NCBI GenBank assembly: GCA_015655225.1
Contig: JAATFK010000656.1
Coordinates: 1 to 9,989, forward strand
DNA from: Solirubrobacterales bacterium
GTDB taxonomy: Bacteria > Actinomycetota > Thermoleophilia > Solirubrobacterales > Solirubrobacteraceae
Direction of reading: 5' to 3'
Length of the DNA: 9,989 nucleotides
Below the pieces are notes generated by a model. The model ran no database searches and was not told the DNA's origin. It worked only from the letters and a program-made list of their open reading frames with translations. This document shows positions 1 through 6,548 of the stretch, one piece after another. The translations under genes were made by a program, and so were the position numbers. Every line of letters starts with the position of its first letter. Position 1 is the first letter of the stretch.

Positions 1-375
1 CTCGACCAGGCCCGCGAACGTGACCGGCTTGGTCACGAAGCCGCTGACGCCGAGGTCATAGGTGCGGAACACGTCCTCCTCGTCCTTCGAGGTCGTCAGC
101 ACGACCACCGGGATCTGCCGCAGGCGCGCGTCGGCCTTGATCTCCGCGAGCGCCTCGCGCCCGTCCTTTCTCGGCATGTTGAGGTCGAGCAGGATGATCC
201 CCGGGCGCGGCGCGTCGACCGCCGGGTCGGCGTAGGCGCCGTCGCGGCGCAGGTAGTCCATCAGGTCCTGGCCGTCGACCACCGACTTCATCTCGTTCGC
301 CAGCCGCGCCTGGTGCAGCGCCTCGTAGGTCAGCTCGCGGTCGTCCTCGTCGTCGTCCGCCAGCAGGATCGTCAT
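1..375 (-). CDS. Single-domain response regulator (CheY/Rcp1-like), 3' end beyond window
   Basis: The gene reads leftward from an ATG at 375-373 and is open to the window edge, giving 125 visible residues. It is a receiver domain: an acidic cluster (D7, D8, D9) near the start, the phospho-acceptor D64 in the motif LLDLNMPRKDG, the conserved Thr at T94 and the conserved Lys at K116 followed by Pro. The extended LDLNMPRKDG signature and the inserted loop before it (about residues 45-58) are typical of the small Rcp1-type regulators that partner phytochrome-like kinases. Such proteins are usually about 140-150 residues with no DNA-binding output, so only the last helix is probably missing. It starts 13 bp after the stop of the upstream kinase gene, so the two are almost certainly co-transcribed and form a cognate phosphorelay. 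The visible Shine-Dalgarno match is weak, suggesting coupling to kinase translation. What it acts on cannot be seen here. Confidence 0.93.
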   Translation of the reverse strand, partial: MTILLADDDEDDRELTYEALHQARLANEMKSVVDGQDLMDYLRRDGAYADPAVDAPRPGIILLDLNMPRKDGREALAEIKADARLRQIPVVVLTTSKDEEDVFRTYDLGVSGFVTKPVTFAGLVE

Positions 376-388
376 CGGGCGTCCGCGG

Positions 389-2104
389 TCAGGCACGGAC
401 GGGTCCCTCGGGCACGGCGACGACGTCGTCGAAGGGTCGGATCACGATCACTTCCTCACGTTGGTCGATGGGCAGGGCGATGATGAAGGACGAGCCGACG
501 CCCAGCTCGCCGTGGGCGACGATCGTGCCGCCGTGGCGCTCGGCGATCTTGCGGCAGAGTGCCAGGCCGATGCCGGTCCCGGGGTACTCGCTGCGTCCGT
601 GGAGCCGCTCGAAGACGCGGAAGATGCGCTCCTCGTACCGGGGGTCGAAGCCGATCCCGTTGTCGCGCACCGAGATCGTGCAGGTGTCGCCGAGGACTGC
701 CGAGTCGACCGTGATCTCCGGGACGACGCCCTCGCGGCGGAACTTCAGCGCGTTCGAGAGCAGGTTCTGCATCAGCTGGCGCAGCTGCGACGGGTCGCCG
801 TTGATCACCGGCAGCTCGCCGACGCGCACGATCGCCCGGCAGCGCTCGACCTCGTGCTCCAGGTCCTCCAGCACCTCGCTCGTGACCTCCGCGAGGCTCA
901 CCGGCGCGAACGGCCGCGTCTGGGTCGCGACGCGGGAGAAGCGCAGCAGGTCCTCGATCAGCTGCTGCATCCGCTCGGCGGCCGCGTTCGTGCGCAGCAG
1001 GTAGTCGCGTCCCTTCTCCGAGAGGCGGTCGGACTCGATCAGGGTCAGCTGCTGGGTGAAGGTCCGCACCTTGCGCAGCGGCTCCTGCAGGTCGTGGGAG
1101 GCGATCGAGGCGAACTGGTCGAGCTCGTCGTTGGAGCGGGCGAGCTCGGCCGCCCGCCGCGCGAGCGCAGCGTTCGTCTCCTCCAGCTCCCCGTTCAGCA
1201 AGGCCAGCTGCGCGTTCGCGTCACGAACGTGATCCCGCGTGCGCAGGGCGCGGCGGGCGAGCGCGAAGGCCGCCGCCGTCGTCAGCGCGAAGCCGAGCAG
1301 GATCAGCCACGGCACCCACTTGCGCAGCCCCGAGACGGTCGCGAACAGCGCCTTCGCCGGGGAGGAGAGGACCAGCCGCCAGGTCGAGTCGGCGAACCTG
1401 ACCTGCACGTGGTAGCGGCCGTTGACCTGGCCGGAGGTCTGCGAGAGCGCCTTGATCTGCGACGCGCCGCGGAAGACGTAGCCGGATCTGCGCGCCGGAT
1501 TGGTGGAGGCGATCACGGCGTCATTCGCGTCGACCAGGTAGCTGTAGGTGCCCTTGACGCTCGGGATCTTCAGCAGGTCGGCCTGGAGGAACGCGCTCAG
1601 GGAGGCGGGCGCGATCCCGGTCAGGACGATCCGCGTGCCGAGCGGCGTCGGGACCGCGACGGCGAAGTTGATCACGCCGGTGCTGCCGTAGGGCAGGATG
1701 TTCCCGAGGCCGAGCGGATGGCCGGCGCGGACGAGCGCGACCGCCGCCGACTCGCGCAGGTCGCTCTGCGCCTGGGCGGTGAAGCCGCGCGAGTGGGCGA
1801 GCACGCGGCCGGAGGAGTCGAGCAGCGCGACGTAGGTGCTCGCGCCGCGGGCGGCGTCGAGCGTGCGGGCGCTCACGGTCGGGGTCCCGTACGTCGTCGC
1901 CCGCGCCCGGACCTGCTGGGCGGAGGAGGCGAGGAGCGAGTCGATCAGGGCGGTGGCGAGCGTCGCGCGCTCCCTCACCCGCGCGGTCACGTCGTTGCGG
2001 GACTTCTGCTGCGTGCTCGCCAGCTCGTGCCCGAACGCGACCAGCAGCGCCAGCGCGGCGAGCGCGGCGACGAGGCTCCAGGAGAGGTGCTTGCGCCCGA
2101 ACAT
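389..2104 (-). CDS. Membrane sensor histidine kinase with extracytoplasmic sensor domain
   Basis: This is a 571-residue kinase. A first membrane helix lies at about residues 8-25. An extracytoplasmic region follows (about 30-255), whose size and pattern, including the segment YVALLDSSGRVLAHS, look like a Cache-type ligand sensor. A second helix spans about 263-285, then an Ala/Leu/Glu-rich coiled coil (about 290-328). The dimerisation/phosphoacceptor helix carries H337 in the motif ASHDLQEPLRKV, the variant typical of phytochrome-like kinases. The ATPase domain has the N box (NLLSNALKF, from N447), G1 box (DNGIGFD, 481-487) and G2 box (GTGIGLAL, from 509), so all catalytic elements are present. 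It would sense an external signal and phosphorylate the single-domain regulator encoded 13 bp downstream. The ATG at 2104 places the first helix correctly, though the Shine-Dalgarno match (GGACGG directly before the ATG) is poor. The ligand is unknown, and the Cache assignment is by pattern only. Confidence 0.93.
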   Translation of the reverse strand: MFGRKHLSWSLVAALAALALLVAFGHELASTQQKSRNDVTARVRERATLATALIDSLLASSAQQVRARATTYGTPTVSARTLDAARGASTYVALLDSSGRVLAHSRGFTAQAQSDLRESAAVALVRAGHPLGLGNILPYGSTGVINFAVAVPTPLGTRIVLTGIAPASLSAFLQADLLKIPSVKGTYSYLVDANDAVIASTNPARRSGYVFRGASQIKALSQTSGQVNGRYHVQVRFADSTWRLVLSSPAKALFATVSGLRKWVPWLILLGFALTTAAAFALARRALRTRDHVRDANAQLALLNGELEETNAALARRAAELARSNDELDQFASIASHDLQEPLRKVRTFTQQLTLIESDRLSEKGRDYLLRTNAAAERMQQLIEDLLRFSRVATQTRPFAPVSLAEVTSEVLEDLEHEVERCRAIVRVGELPVINGDPSQLRQLMQNLLSNALKFRREGVVPEITVDSAVLGDTCTISVRDNGIGFDPRYEERIFRVFERLHGRSEYPGTGIGLALCRKIAERHGGTIVAHGELGVGSSFIIALPIDQREEVIVIRPFDDVVAVPEGPVRA

Positions 2105-2141
2105 CCGTCCGTATATCGGCCGGGTCGTGATGCCACTTGAG

Positions 2142-2157
2142 GCGAATTCCGATTCGC
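2142..2157. repeat. Short inverted repeat upstream of the kinase gene
   Basis: GCGAAT and ATTCGC form 6-bp perfect arms around a 4-base spacer, about 38 bp before the kinase start codon. The position would suit an operator, but the arms are short and the match could be chance. I see no convincing -35/-10 pair for the kinase; a GATATA-like hexamer lies just upstream of its ATG without a good partner. Confidence 0.2.
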
Positions 2158-2189
2158 GCGCGAGGCTGCGGGCGCGCCAGGTCGCGGGA

Positions 2190-2232
2190 GAGCGCAGGTC
2201 TGCTGTTGCTGAGCAACAGCAGACCTGCGCTC
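2190..2232. terminator. Perfect 21-bp inverted repeat (hairpin), possible bidirectional terminator
   Basis: Two perfectly complementary 21-base arms (2190-2210 and 2212-2232) flank a single central G; the left arm starts GAGCGCAGGTC and ends GCTGTTGCT. Allowing a small loop, an RNA from either strand would form a stem of about 19-20 bp. It lies between the stop of the collagen-like gene (2348) and the start of the kinase (2104), both on the minus strand, so it could end transcription of the former. No T-run follows on either strand, which is common for actinobacterial terminators but leaves a protein-binding palindrome or mobile-repeat origin possible. Confidence 0.5.
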
Positions 2233-2296
2233 ATGCGGGCGGGGCGGGTGGTCAGCCCGCCGTGCGCTGGCGGCCGTCGGGAGCCGACCCGAGCCG

Positions 2297-2330
2297 CCGC
2301 CGGGTCCGCGGTCTCCCGCGAACCCGGCGG
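2297..2330 (-). terminator. Hairpin just downstream of the collagen-like gene
   Basis: CCGCCGGGT (2297-2305) pairs perfectly with ACCCGGCGG (2322-2330). After one C/A mismatch the stem continues with CGCGG/CCGCG around a TCTC loop, giving about 14 pairs of almost pure GC. It begins about 18 bases past the stop codon of the collagen-like gene, the expected position for an intrinsic terminator. There is no U-tract after it, so termination efficiency is uncertain. Confidence 0.5.
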
Positions 2331-2347
2331 TCGGGCCGGTCGTGCGA

Positions 2348-3374
2348 CTAGGAGATTCCGATGCTCACGGCGCTCTGGACCGGCACCGAGCGGATCAGGG
2401 AGACGCCCACCGCGGACGCGCTGACGACGACCACGCCGCGTGAGCCGGCGACGATCGGGATCGCGAGGCCGCTCAGCGAGCAGGTGGACGACGAGCCGAC
2501 GGCGATGACGCCGCTCAGTCCCGGCACGGCATCGCACGCGGCCCCCGGGACCGGGCTGAAGGTGCCGTTCGGCGGCGCCACATAGAGCTGGGCGTCAAGC
2601 GTGACGGTCGTGCCGACGAGGCTCTGCGCCGACGTCGTCGTGAACCAGGCGGACAGGCTCGTCAGCGTCGTGTCGTTGGGAAAGACCTGCGAGACGCTCC
2701 ACAGGGAGGCGCCGTCGCCGGCCGCGAGCGTGTTCTGGCCGATCGTGTTCGGGGTTCTGCAGCTCGCCGGAGAGCGGCAGCCCGCCGGTGTCGCCGGGGA
2801 GGCCGCCGGCCACCGTCGTCAGCGTGGCGGGGGCGCCGGACGTCAGCACCGCGCTCTGGCCGGCTGCGCCTCTCGCGCCCGTGTCGCCGGCGTCGCCTCT
2901 CGGGCCGATGGCGCCGGTGTCGCCTCTCGGGCCGATGGCGCCGTCGGCGCCGGTCGTCCCGGTGGCGCCTCTCGGACCGGCGGCACCGTCAGCGCCGGCC
3001 GGGCCGGTGTCGCCTCTGGCGCCCGCGTCGCCCTTGGCGCCGATCGCGCCGGCGTCACCCTTCGCGCCGGCCGGGCCGACCGCACCGGCCAGGCCGGTGG
3101 CGCCCGCGGCGCCGCTCGCGCCCGGCAGCCCGGTCAGGCCGCGCGTGCCCTGCGCGTTCCAGGAGATCTTGTGGCGCCCGGGCGCGCATCTGCGGGTCTT
3201 GTTCGACAGGTTCAGCGTTCCGGTCGCCCGGGGTGCGCACGCGTAGATCTTCGCGGGCGCGGGATCCTTGGCGACCACGCCGTCGGCGACCGCGTACGCG
3301 GAGCCTCCGATCACGAAGAACAGCGCCACGAATGCGAGCACGTGGCGACGGACGAGCAACAGCAGCTTCGACAT
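2348..3374 (-). CDS. Collagen-like surface protein with BclB-type C-terminal domain, interrupted by a single-base frameshift
   Basis: The start (ATG at 3374) has an excellent GGAGG 7 bases upstream. Residues 1-30 form a basic start plus hydrophobic segment, a signal peptide or anchor. About 33-75 is a small domain with two cysteines (C46, C63). Residues 76-172 contain 33 uninterrupted Gly-X-Y triplets, a collagen-like rod. The frame then reaches LSGELQN and loses sense: the uncorrected product ends at 2595 (259 aa) with an Arg-rich, out-of-frame tail. Removing one base from the G4 run at 2751-2754 restores NPNTIGQNTLAAGDG and continues to the TAG at 2348, giving 341 aa. The restored C-terminus (TLTSLSAWFTTT, SLVGTTVTLDAQLY, final SVSIGIS) matches my memory of the BclB C-terminal domain of Bacillus exosporium glycoproteins. 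This is likely a trimeric surface fibre. Sequencing error, a real pseudogene or recoding would all explain the shift. Confidence 0.85.
2751..2754 (-). other. Frameshift position within the collagen-like gene
   Basis: A run of four G on the plus strand (CCCC in the coding sense) at codons 207-208 is where the collagen frame and the C-terminal-domain frame part. With four C the reading becomes NPEHDRPEHA; with three C it becomes NPNTIGQNTL and stays sensible for a further 130 or so residues. The two frames are therefore joined by exactly one extra base here or within a few codons. Confidence 0.8.
2893..2942 (-). repeat. 27-bp-period direct repeat within the collagen rod
   Basis: A 23-base block (2893-2915 and 2920-2942, starting TCGCCTCTCGG) occurs twice at a 27-bp period, encoding repeated Gly-Ala-Ile-Gly-Pro-Arg-Gly-Asp triplets. 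Shorter relatives of the block recur to about 3020. This repetition lets rod length vary by recombination or slippage in whole triplets. Confidence 0.75.
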
Positions 3375-3381
3375 GAGGCGA

Positions 3382-3386
3382 CCTCC
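3382..3386 (-). promoter_or_regulatory. Ribosome binding site of the collagen-like gene
   Basis: CCTCC on the plus strand reads GGAGG in the gene sense, 7 bases before the ATG at 3374. It is the strongest Shine-Dalgarno in the window and fixes the start. Confidence 0.85.
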
Positions 3387-3438
3387 AGATGGGGTACCTG
3401 CGAAGACGGCGCCGGAGCTCGGTTCTGCCGACGAGGAA

Positions 3439-3465
3439 GGAGCCGCGACGCTACTGCGCGGCTCC
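3439..3465. repeat. Inverted repeat (hairpin) in the leader or intergenic region
   Basis: GGAGCCGCG and CGCGGCTCC are perfect 9-bp arms around a 9-base loop. The hairpin lies between the IclR regulator stop (3595) and the collagen-like gene start (3374), both on the minus strand. It could be part of the collagen-gene leader RNA or part of the regulator's terminator; no U-run follows. Confidence 0.45.
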
Positions 3466-3472
3466 GCTGTCT

Positions 3473-3492
3473 GACCACGCGAACGCGTGGTC
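3473..3492. repeat. Inverted repeat GACCACGCG-AA-CGCGTGGTC
   Basis: Nine-bp perfect arms are separated by AA, making a compact 20-bp palindrome. The 2-base centre means RNA folding must open an inner pair, so a dimeric DNA-binding protein site is as plausible as a hairpin. It lies about 10-30 bases downstream of the predicted start point of the promoter at 3510-3539, a position suited to a repressor. Confidence 0.45.
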
Positions 3493-3509
3493 GGTCCGTC
3501 CGGGACCGG

Positions 3510-3539
3510 ATATCAGCGCAATTCGGCCCGGCGGGTCAA
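3510..3539 (-). promoter_or_regulatory. Candidate sigma-70-type promoter for the collagen-like gene
   Basis: In the minus-strand sense TTGACC (3539-3534) is followed after 18 bases by TGATAT (3515-3510). The -35 is close to consensus; the -10 is poor, but the local AT content stands out in a very GC-rich region. It sits just after the end of the IclR gene and implies a leader of about 130 nt containing both inverted repeats at 3439-3492. Confidence 0.35.
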
Positions 3540-3594
3540 GTGCGGGCCCCGCGCGGCCGATTCCTGGTGGTGAAGACGGTCTCCCGCGCCAGGC

Positions 3595-4401
3595 CTACCG
3601 GAACGTCGGGTGCTCGGGTCGCGACTGCCACGCGGCCCAGTCCGCCTCGACCGCGCTCGCGGCCCGCCGCAGGCGGGGGAGGTGCTCGTCGACCAGCGTC
3701 GCCACGGAGGTCTCCGCCGCGTGCACCGTCACGTTCATCGCGGCGCGCGTGACGCCGTCGCCGTCGCGGACGGGCACGGCGATCGACCGCACGCCCGGCG
3801 CCAGCTCCTCGTCCGCCAGCGCCCAGCCGCGCGCGCGGATCTCGGCCAGCGTCGCGTCGGCGGCACCCGCCGGCGGCGTCGGCGGCGCCTCCGGCAGTCC
3901 GGAGCGGGACGGCGTCGCGAGCACCGTCGCCAGCGCCTCGGGCGACAGCTCGGCCAGCAGGACCTTGCCCTGGCTCGTGCGCAGGGCGGGGAAGCGCGTC
4001 CCGATCTCGACCCGCAGGGCGATGATCTTCGGCACCGCGACGCGCGCGACGTAGACGATGTCGCTCCCGTCGAGCTGTGACATCGACGACGACTCGCCGG
4101 TCTGCTCGACGAGCGCGGAGAGGTGGGGGCGGGCGACGTCCCAGAGGCCGAGCGCGCCGATGTACGCCATGCCCAGCTCCAGCACGCGGGGCGTCAGCTC
4201 GAAGGTCCCGTCGGTCACGCGGACGTAGCCCAGCTCCTCCAGCGTCAGGAGGATGCGCCGCGCCGTCGGCCGCGCCAGCTCGGTCGCGGAGGCGATCTGC
4301 GAGAGCGTCATCGCGCGGCGCTCGGGACCGAAGCAGCGCACCACGTCGAGCCCGCGCGCGAGCGCCTCGATGAAGTCGGGTCCGGTCCCACGGCTGCTCA
4401 C
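3595..4401 (-). CDS. IclR-family transcriptional regulator (PcaR/PcaU/PobR-like)
   Basis: This 268-residue protein has the full IclR layout. An N-terminal winged helix-turn-helix lies at about residues 12-70, with the recognition region LSQIASATELARPTARRILL at 33-52. An effector-binding domain follows at about 75-255 (HLSALVEQTGESSSMSQLDG, then LAPGVRSIAVPV). The N-terminal pattern EALARGLDVVRCFG resembles regulators of aromatic acid (beta-ketoadipate) degradation such as PcaR, PcaU and PobR. The start is GTG at 4401-4399 with only a weak upstream GGGG. It is transcribed divergently from the CoA-transferase operon with a 99-bp shared control region containing paired half-sites, the classical arrangement for an IclR regulator controlling its neighbours and itself. 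I infer that it senses a substrate or intermediate of that operon. Whether it represses or activates cannot be read from sequence alone, although the operator position favours repression. Confidence 0.93.
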   Translation of the reverse strand: MSSRGTGPDFIEALARGLDVVRCFGPERRAMTLSQIASATELARPTARRILLTLEELGYVRVTDGTFELTPRVLELGMAYIGALGLWDVARPHLSALVEQTGESSSMSQLDGSDIVYVARVAVPKIIALRVEIGTRFPALRTSQGKVLLAELSPEALATVLATPSRSGLPEAPPTPPAGAADATLAEIRARGWALADEELAPGVRSIAVPVRDGDGVTRAAMNVTVHAAETSVATLVDEHLPRLRRAASAVEADWAAWQSRPEHPTFR

Positions 4402-4411
4402 GCGCCCCAGC

Positions 4412-4441
4412 TTGACAGGCCCGGCGGCGACGGGCTAGGCT
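4412..4441 (+). promoter_or_regulatory. Sigma-70-type promoter of the catabolic operon
   Basis: A perfect TTGACA (4412-4417) is followed after 18 bases by TAGGCT (4436-4441), which keeps the T and A at positions 1-2 and the final T of a -10 box. The predicted start point is about 4448, leaving a leader of about 50 nt before the CoA-transferase ATG at 4501. The half-sites at 4445-4472 begin directly at the predicted start point. Confidence 0.6.
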
Positions 4442-4444
4442 TCG

Positions 4445-4472
4445 TTGTCCGGCAGGCGGACAAGTGTCCGCC
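4445..4472. promoter_or_regulatory. Candidate IclR operator with three alternating TGTCCG half-sites
   Basis: TTGTCCG (4445-4451) and CGGACAA (4457-4463) form 7-bp arms around 5 bases. The second half-site also takes part in a perfect 18-bp palindrome, GGCGGACA-AG-TGTCCGCC (4455-4472). There are thus three TGTCCG copies in alternating orientation. IclR regulators of the PcaU type are known to use a palindrome plus an additional repeat; the resemblance here is in layout, not base sequence. The site overlaps the predicted transcription start of the operon, suggesting repression by blocking polymerase. Confidence 0.6.
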
Positions 4473-4500
4473 GCACCTGGAGAGCGAGAGAGCAGAGTCC

Positions 4501-5703
4501 ATGACGGCGCGCGACGACCACGACACGACCCCGGCCGACGGCCTCGAGCCCGGCGGCAGCGGTCCGCTCGACGGTCTCGTGATCGCCGACTTCTCCCGCA
4601 TCCTCGCGGGCCCGTACGCCACGATGCTGCTCGCCGACCTGGGCGCGACGGTGATCAAGGTCGAGGGACCCGGCGGCGACGACACGCGCACGTGGGTCCC
4701 GCCGGTCCGCGACGAGGTCAGCACCTACTACCTCTCGATCAACCGCAACAAGCGCTCGATCGTCCTCGACCTGAAGGACGACGACGACCTCCAGGTCGCC
4801 CACGCGCTGAGCGCCCGCGCCGACGTCCTGATCGAGAACTTCAAGCCCGGCGGGCTGCGCCGCTTCGCGCTCGACTACGCCTCCGTGCGCGAGCGCAACC
4901 CGGCGATCATCTACAGCTCGATCAGCGGCTTCGGCACCGGCAAGGGCGCCGAGCTGCCGGGCTACGACCTGCTCGTCCAGGGCGTCTCCGGGCTGATGAG
5001 CCTGACCGGCGCGCCCGACGGGCCGCCGTACCGCGCCGGCATCTCGGTCTTCGACGTGATGACGGGGATGCACTCGGCGATCGGGATCCTCTCCGCGCTG
5101 CACCACCGCGACCGCACCGGCGAGGGCCAGCTGATCGAGACGAACCTGCTCTCCTCGGCGCTCTCGAGCCTCGTAAACCAGACCTCGGCGTACGTCGCCG
5201 GCGGCTACGTCCCGCAGCGGATGGGCAACGCGCACCTCAGCCTCTTCCCGTACGAGCCGCTTGCGACGAAGGACCGCGACCTGCTCGTGATCGCCGGCAA
5301 CAACGGGCAGTTCCGCAAGCTCGTGACGGTCCTCGGGGCACCTGAGCTGGCTGACGACGAGCGCTTCGACACGGTCGGCAAGCGCAACGACAACCGCGAG
5401 GCGCTGCGGCCGCTGCTGCTGGCGCCGCTTGCCGAGCGCGGCGCCGAGGAGTGGTTCGAGCTGCTGACCGCCGCGGGCGTCCCCTGCGGGCCGATCAACA
5501 CGGTGCAGGGCGGCGTCGAGCTGGCCGAGCGGCTCGGCCTGGAGCCGGTCGTCGAGCCGTCGCGCGACGGGCGCTCGGTGCCGAGCATCCGCAACCCGAT
5601 CACGCTGTCGGAGACGCCGGCCTCCTACCGCACCCCGCCGCCGGCGCTCGGCGAGGACGACCAGCTGGTCCGCGAGTGGCTGCTCGCGACGGTGGGCAGA
5701 TGA
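4501..5703 (+). CDS. Class III (CaiB/BaiF, formyl-CoA transferase-type) CoA-transferase
   Basis: This 400-residue cytoplasmic enzyme moves CoA from a donor thioester to a carboxylic acid. The family's opening pattern is clear (PLDGLVIADFSRILAGPYAT, 22-41), followed by LADLGATVIKVEGPGGDDTR and NRNKRSIVLDLK. The expected catalytic aspartate is D185 in AGISVFDVMTGMHSA, the position of Asp169 in formyl-CoA transferase. Length is normal for the family. The ATG at 4501 was chosen because the conserved domain begins about 20 residues later and upstream in-frame sequence would run antisense through the IclR gene; the purine-rich GAGAGCGAGAGAG before it is a loose Shine-Dalgarno. It is the first gene of the operon, and its stop overlaps the next start (ATGA). 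Its partner lyase suggests the acyl-CoA formed is then cleaved. The actual acid substrate cannot be predicted from this family. Confidence 0.93.
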   Translation: MTARDDHDTTPADGLEPGGSGPLDGLVIADFSRILAGPYATMLLADLGATVIKVEGPGGDDTRTWVPPVRDEVSTYYLSINRNKRSIVLDLKDDDDLQVAHALSARADVLIENFKPGGLRRFALDYASVRERNPAIIYSSISGFGTGKGAELPGYDLLVQGVSGLMSLTGAPDGPPYRAGISVFDVMTGMHSAIGILSALHHRDRTGEGQLIETNLLSSALSSLVNQTSAYVAGGYVPQRMGNAHLSLFPYEPLATKDRDLLVIAGNNGQFRKLVTVLGAPELADDERFDTVGKRNDNREALRPLLLAPLAERGAEEWFELLTAAGVPCGPINTVQGGVELAERLGLEPVVEPSRDGRSVPSIRNPITLSETPASYRTPPPALGEDDQLVREWLLATVGR

Positions 5704-6548
5704 CCCCGCCCGCGCCCGAGCGCCCCGACGGCTACCCGACCGCGCTCGGGACCTCCGACGCCGAGACGATCAGCCTGCTCGGCCAGGACCTCGCCGCCGA
5801 CCTGATGGGCACGGTCTCCTTCGGCGAGCTGGCCTACTGGCTCGTCGCGATGCGCCGCCCGACGCCGGGCGAGCTGCGCGTCTTCGAGGCGGTGCTCGTC
5901 GCGCTCGCCGACCACGGCTTCACGCCGACCGCGATCGCCGCGCGCCTCACCTACCTGAGCGCGCCCGACTCGCTGCAGGGCGCGCTCGCCGCCGGCCTGC
6001 TCGGCGGCGGCTCCCGCTTCCTCGGCGTGACCGAGGACACCGGCCAGTTCCTCGCCCGCACGCTCGCCGCCCACGAGGGCGAGCGGCCGCGGACCGACGC
6101 GGAGTGGGACGCGCTGGCGCTCGCCTCGATCAAGGATCAGCGCGCGCAGGGCAGATTCGTCCCCGGCCTCGGCCACCCCGTGCACAAGCAGCTCGACCCC
6201 CGCACGCCGCGCCTGATCGCGATCGCCGAGGAGGAGGGCCAGCGCGGCCCGCACCTGCGGCTCTTCGAGGCGATCGGGCGGATGAGCGAGCAGGGCGTCG
6301 GGCGCCCGCTGCCGCTCAACGGCGCCGGCGTCTGCGGCGCGGCACTGGCGGACATCGGCCTGCCGGTGGAGCTGCTGCGGGGCTTCGCGCTGCTGGCCCG
6401 CGCGGCTGGACTGCTCGGCCAGCTCGCGGAGGAGCGCCGCCAGCCGATCGCCAACGATGTGTATCTCTCGGTCGACCGCGCCGCGTACTACGCGCCGCCG
6501 GCAGCCGAGGCGTCTGACAATGGGAGCAATGGGAGCGACGATGGCTGA
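5700..6548 (+). CDS. Citrate synthase-like enzyme, citryl-CoA lyase type
   Basis: This 282-residue protein has the small-type citrate synthase fold pattern: ADHGFTPTAIAARLTYLSAP (70-89), the GHPVHKQLDPR motif (H159, H162, from 158) and PLNGAGVCGAALADIGLP (205-222). Full citrate synthases are about 370-430 residues; this length matches short homologues annotated as citryl-CoA lyase. In the segment aligned by eye to the N-V-D motif of citrate synthase, the catalytic Asp is replaced (N207-G208-A209), so condensation by the textbook mechanism is doubtful and a lyase or modified reaction is likelier. Its start overlaps the CoA-transferase stop by four bases (ATGA), implying coupled synthesis, so it probably splits the transferase product into acetyl-CoA (or another short acyl-CoA) and an oxo acid. 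The tail (residues 268-282) is an acidic Ser/Asn/Gly stretch without homology and overlaps the next gene. Confidence 0.85.
   Translation: MTPPAPERPDGYPTALGTSDAETISLLGQDLAADLMGTVSFGELAYWLVAMRRPTPGELRVFEAVLVALADHGFTPTAIAARLTYLSAPDSLQGALAAGLLGGGSRFLGVTEDTGQFLARTLAAHEGERPRTDAEWDALALASIKDQRAQGRFVPGLGHPVHKQLDPRTPRLIAIAEEEGQRGPHLRLFEAIGRMSEQGVGRPLPLNGAGVCGAALADIGLPVELLRGFALLARAAGLLGQLAEERRQPIANDVYLSVDRAAYYAPPAAEASDNGSNGSDDG
6531..6535 (+). promoter_or_regulatory. Ribosome binding site selecting the dioxygenase start at 6541
   Basis: GGGAG lies five bases before the ATG at 6541. Two in-frame upstream ATGs (6520, 6529) lack such a match and would add only GAMGAT-like residues before the conserved domain, so 6541 is preferred. 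Confidence 0.6.

Noticed and set aside
461..2140. Long plus-strand open frame opposite the histidine kinase
   Set aside because: The product is an Arg/Ala/Gly/Asp-rich sequence with no domain pattern, typical of a frame opposite a high-GC gene; the minus strand holds a complete kinase.
2601..3752. Long plus-strand open frame opposite the collagen-like gene and the IclR 3' end
   Set aside because: Low-complexity Arg/Ala/Gly translation that mirrors the collagen repeat; no start signal or homology pattern.
4123..4500. N-terminal extension of the CoA-transferase frame
   Set aside because: The upstream in-frame region runs antisense through the IclR gene and the shared promoter; the conserved domain starts about 20 residues after the ATG at 4501.
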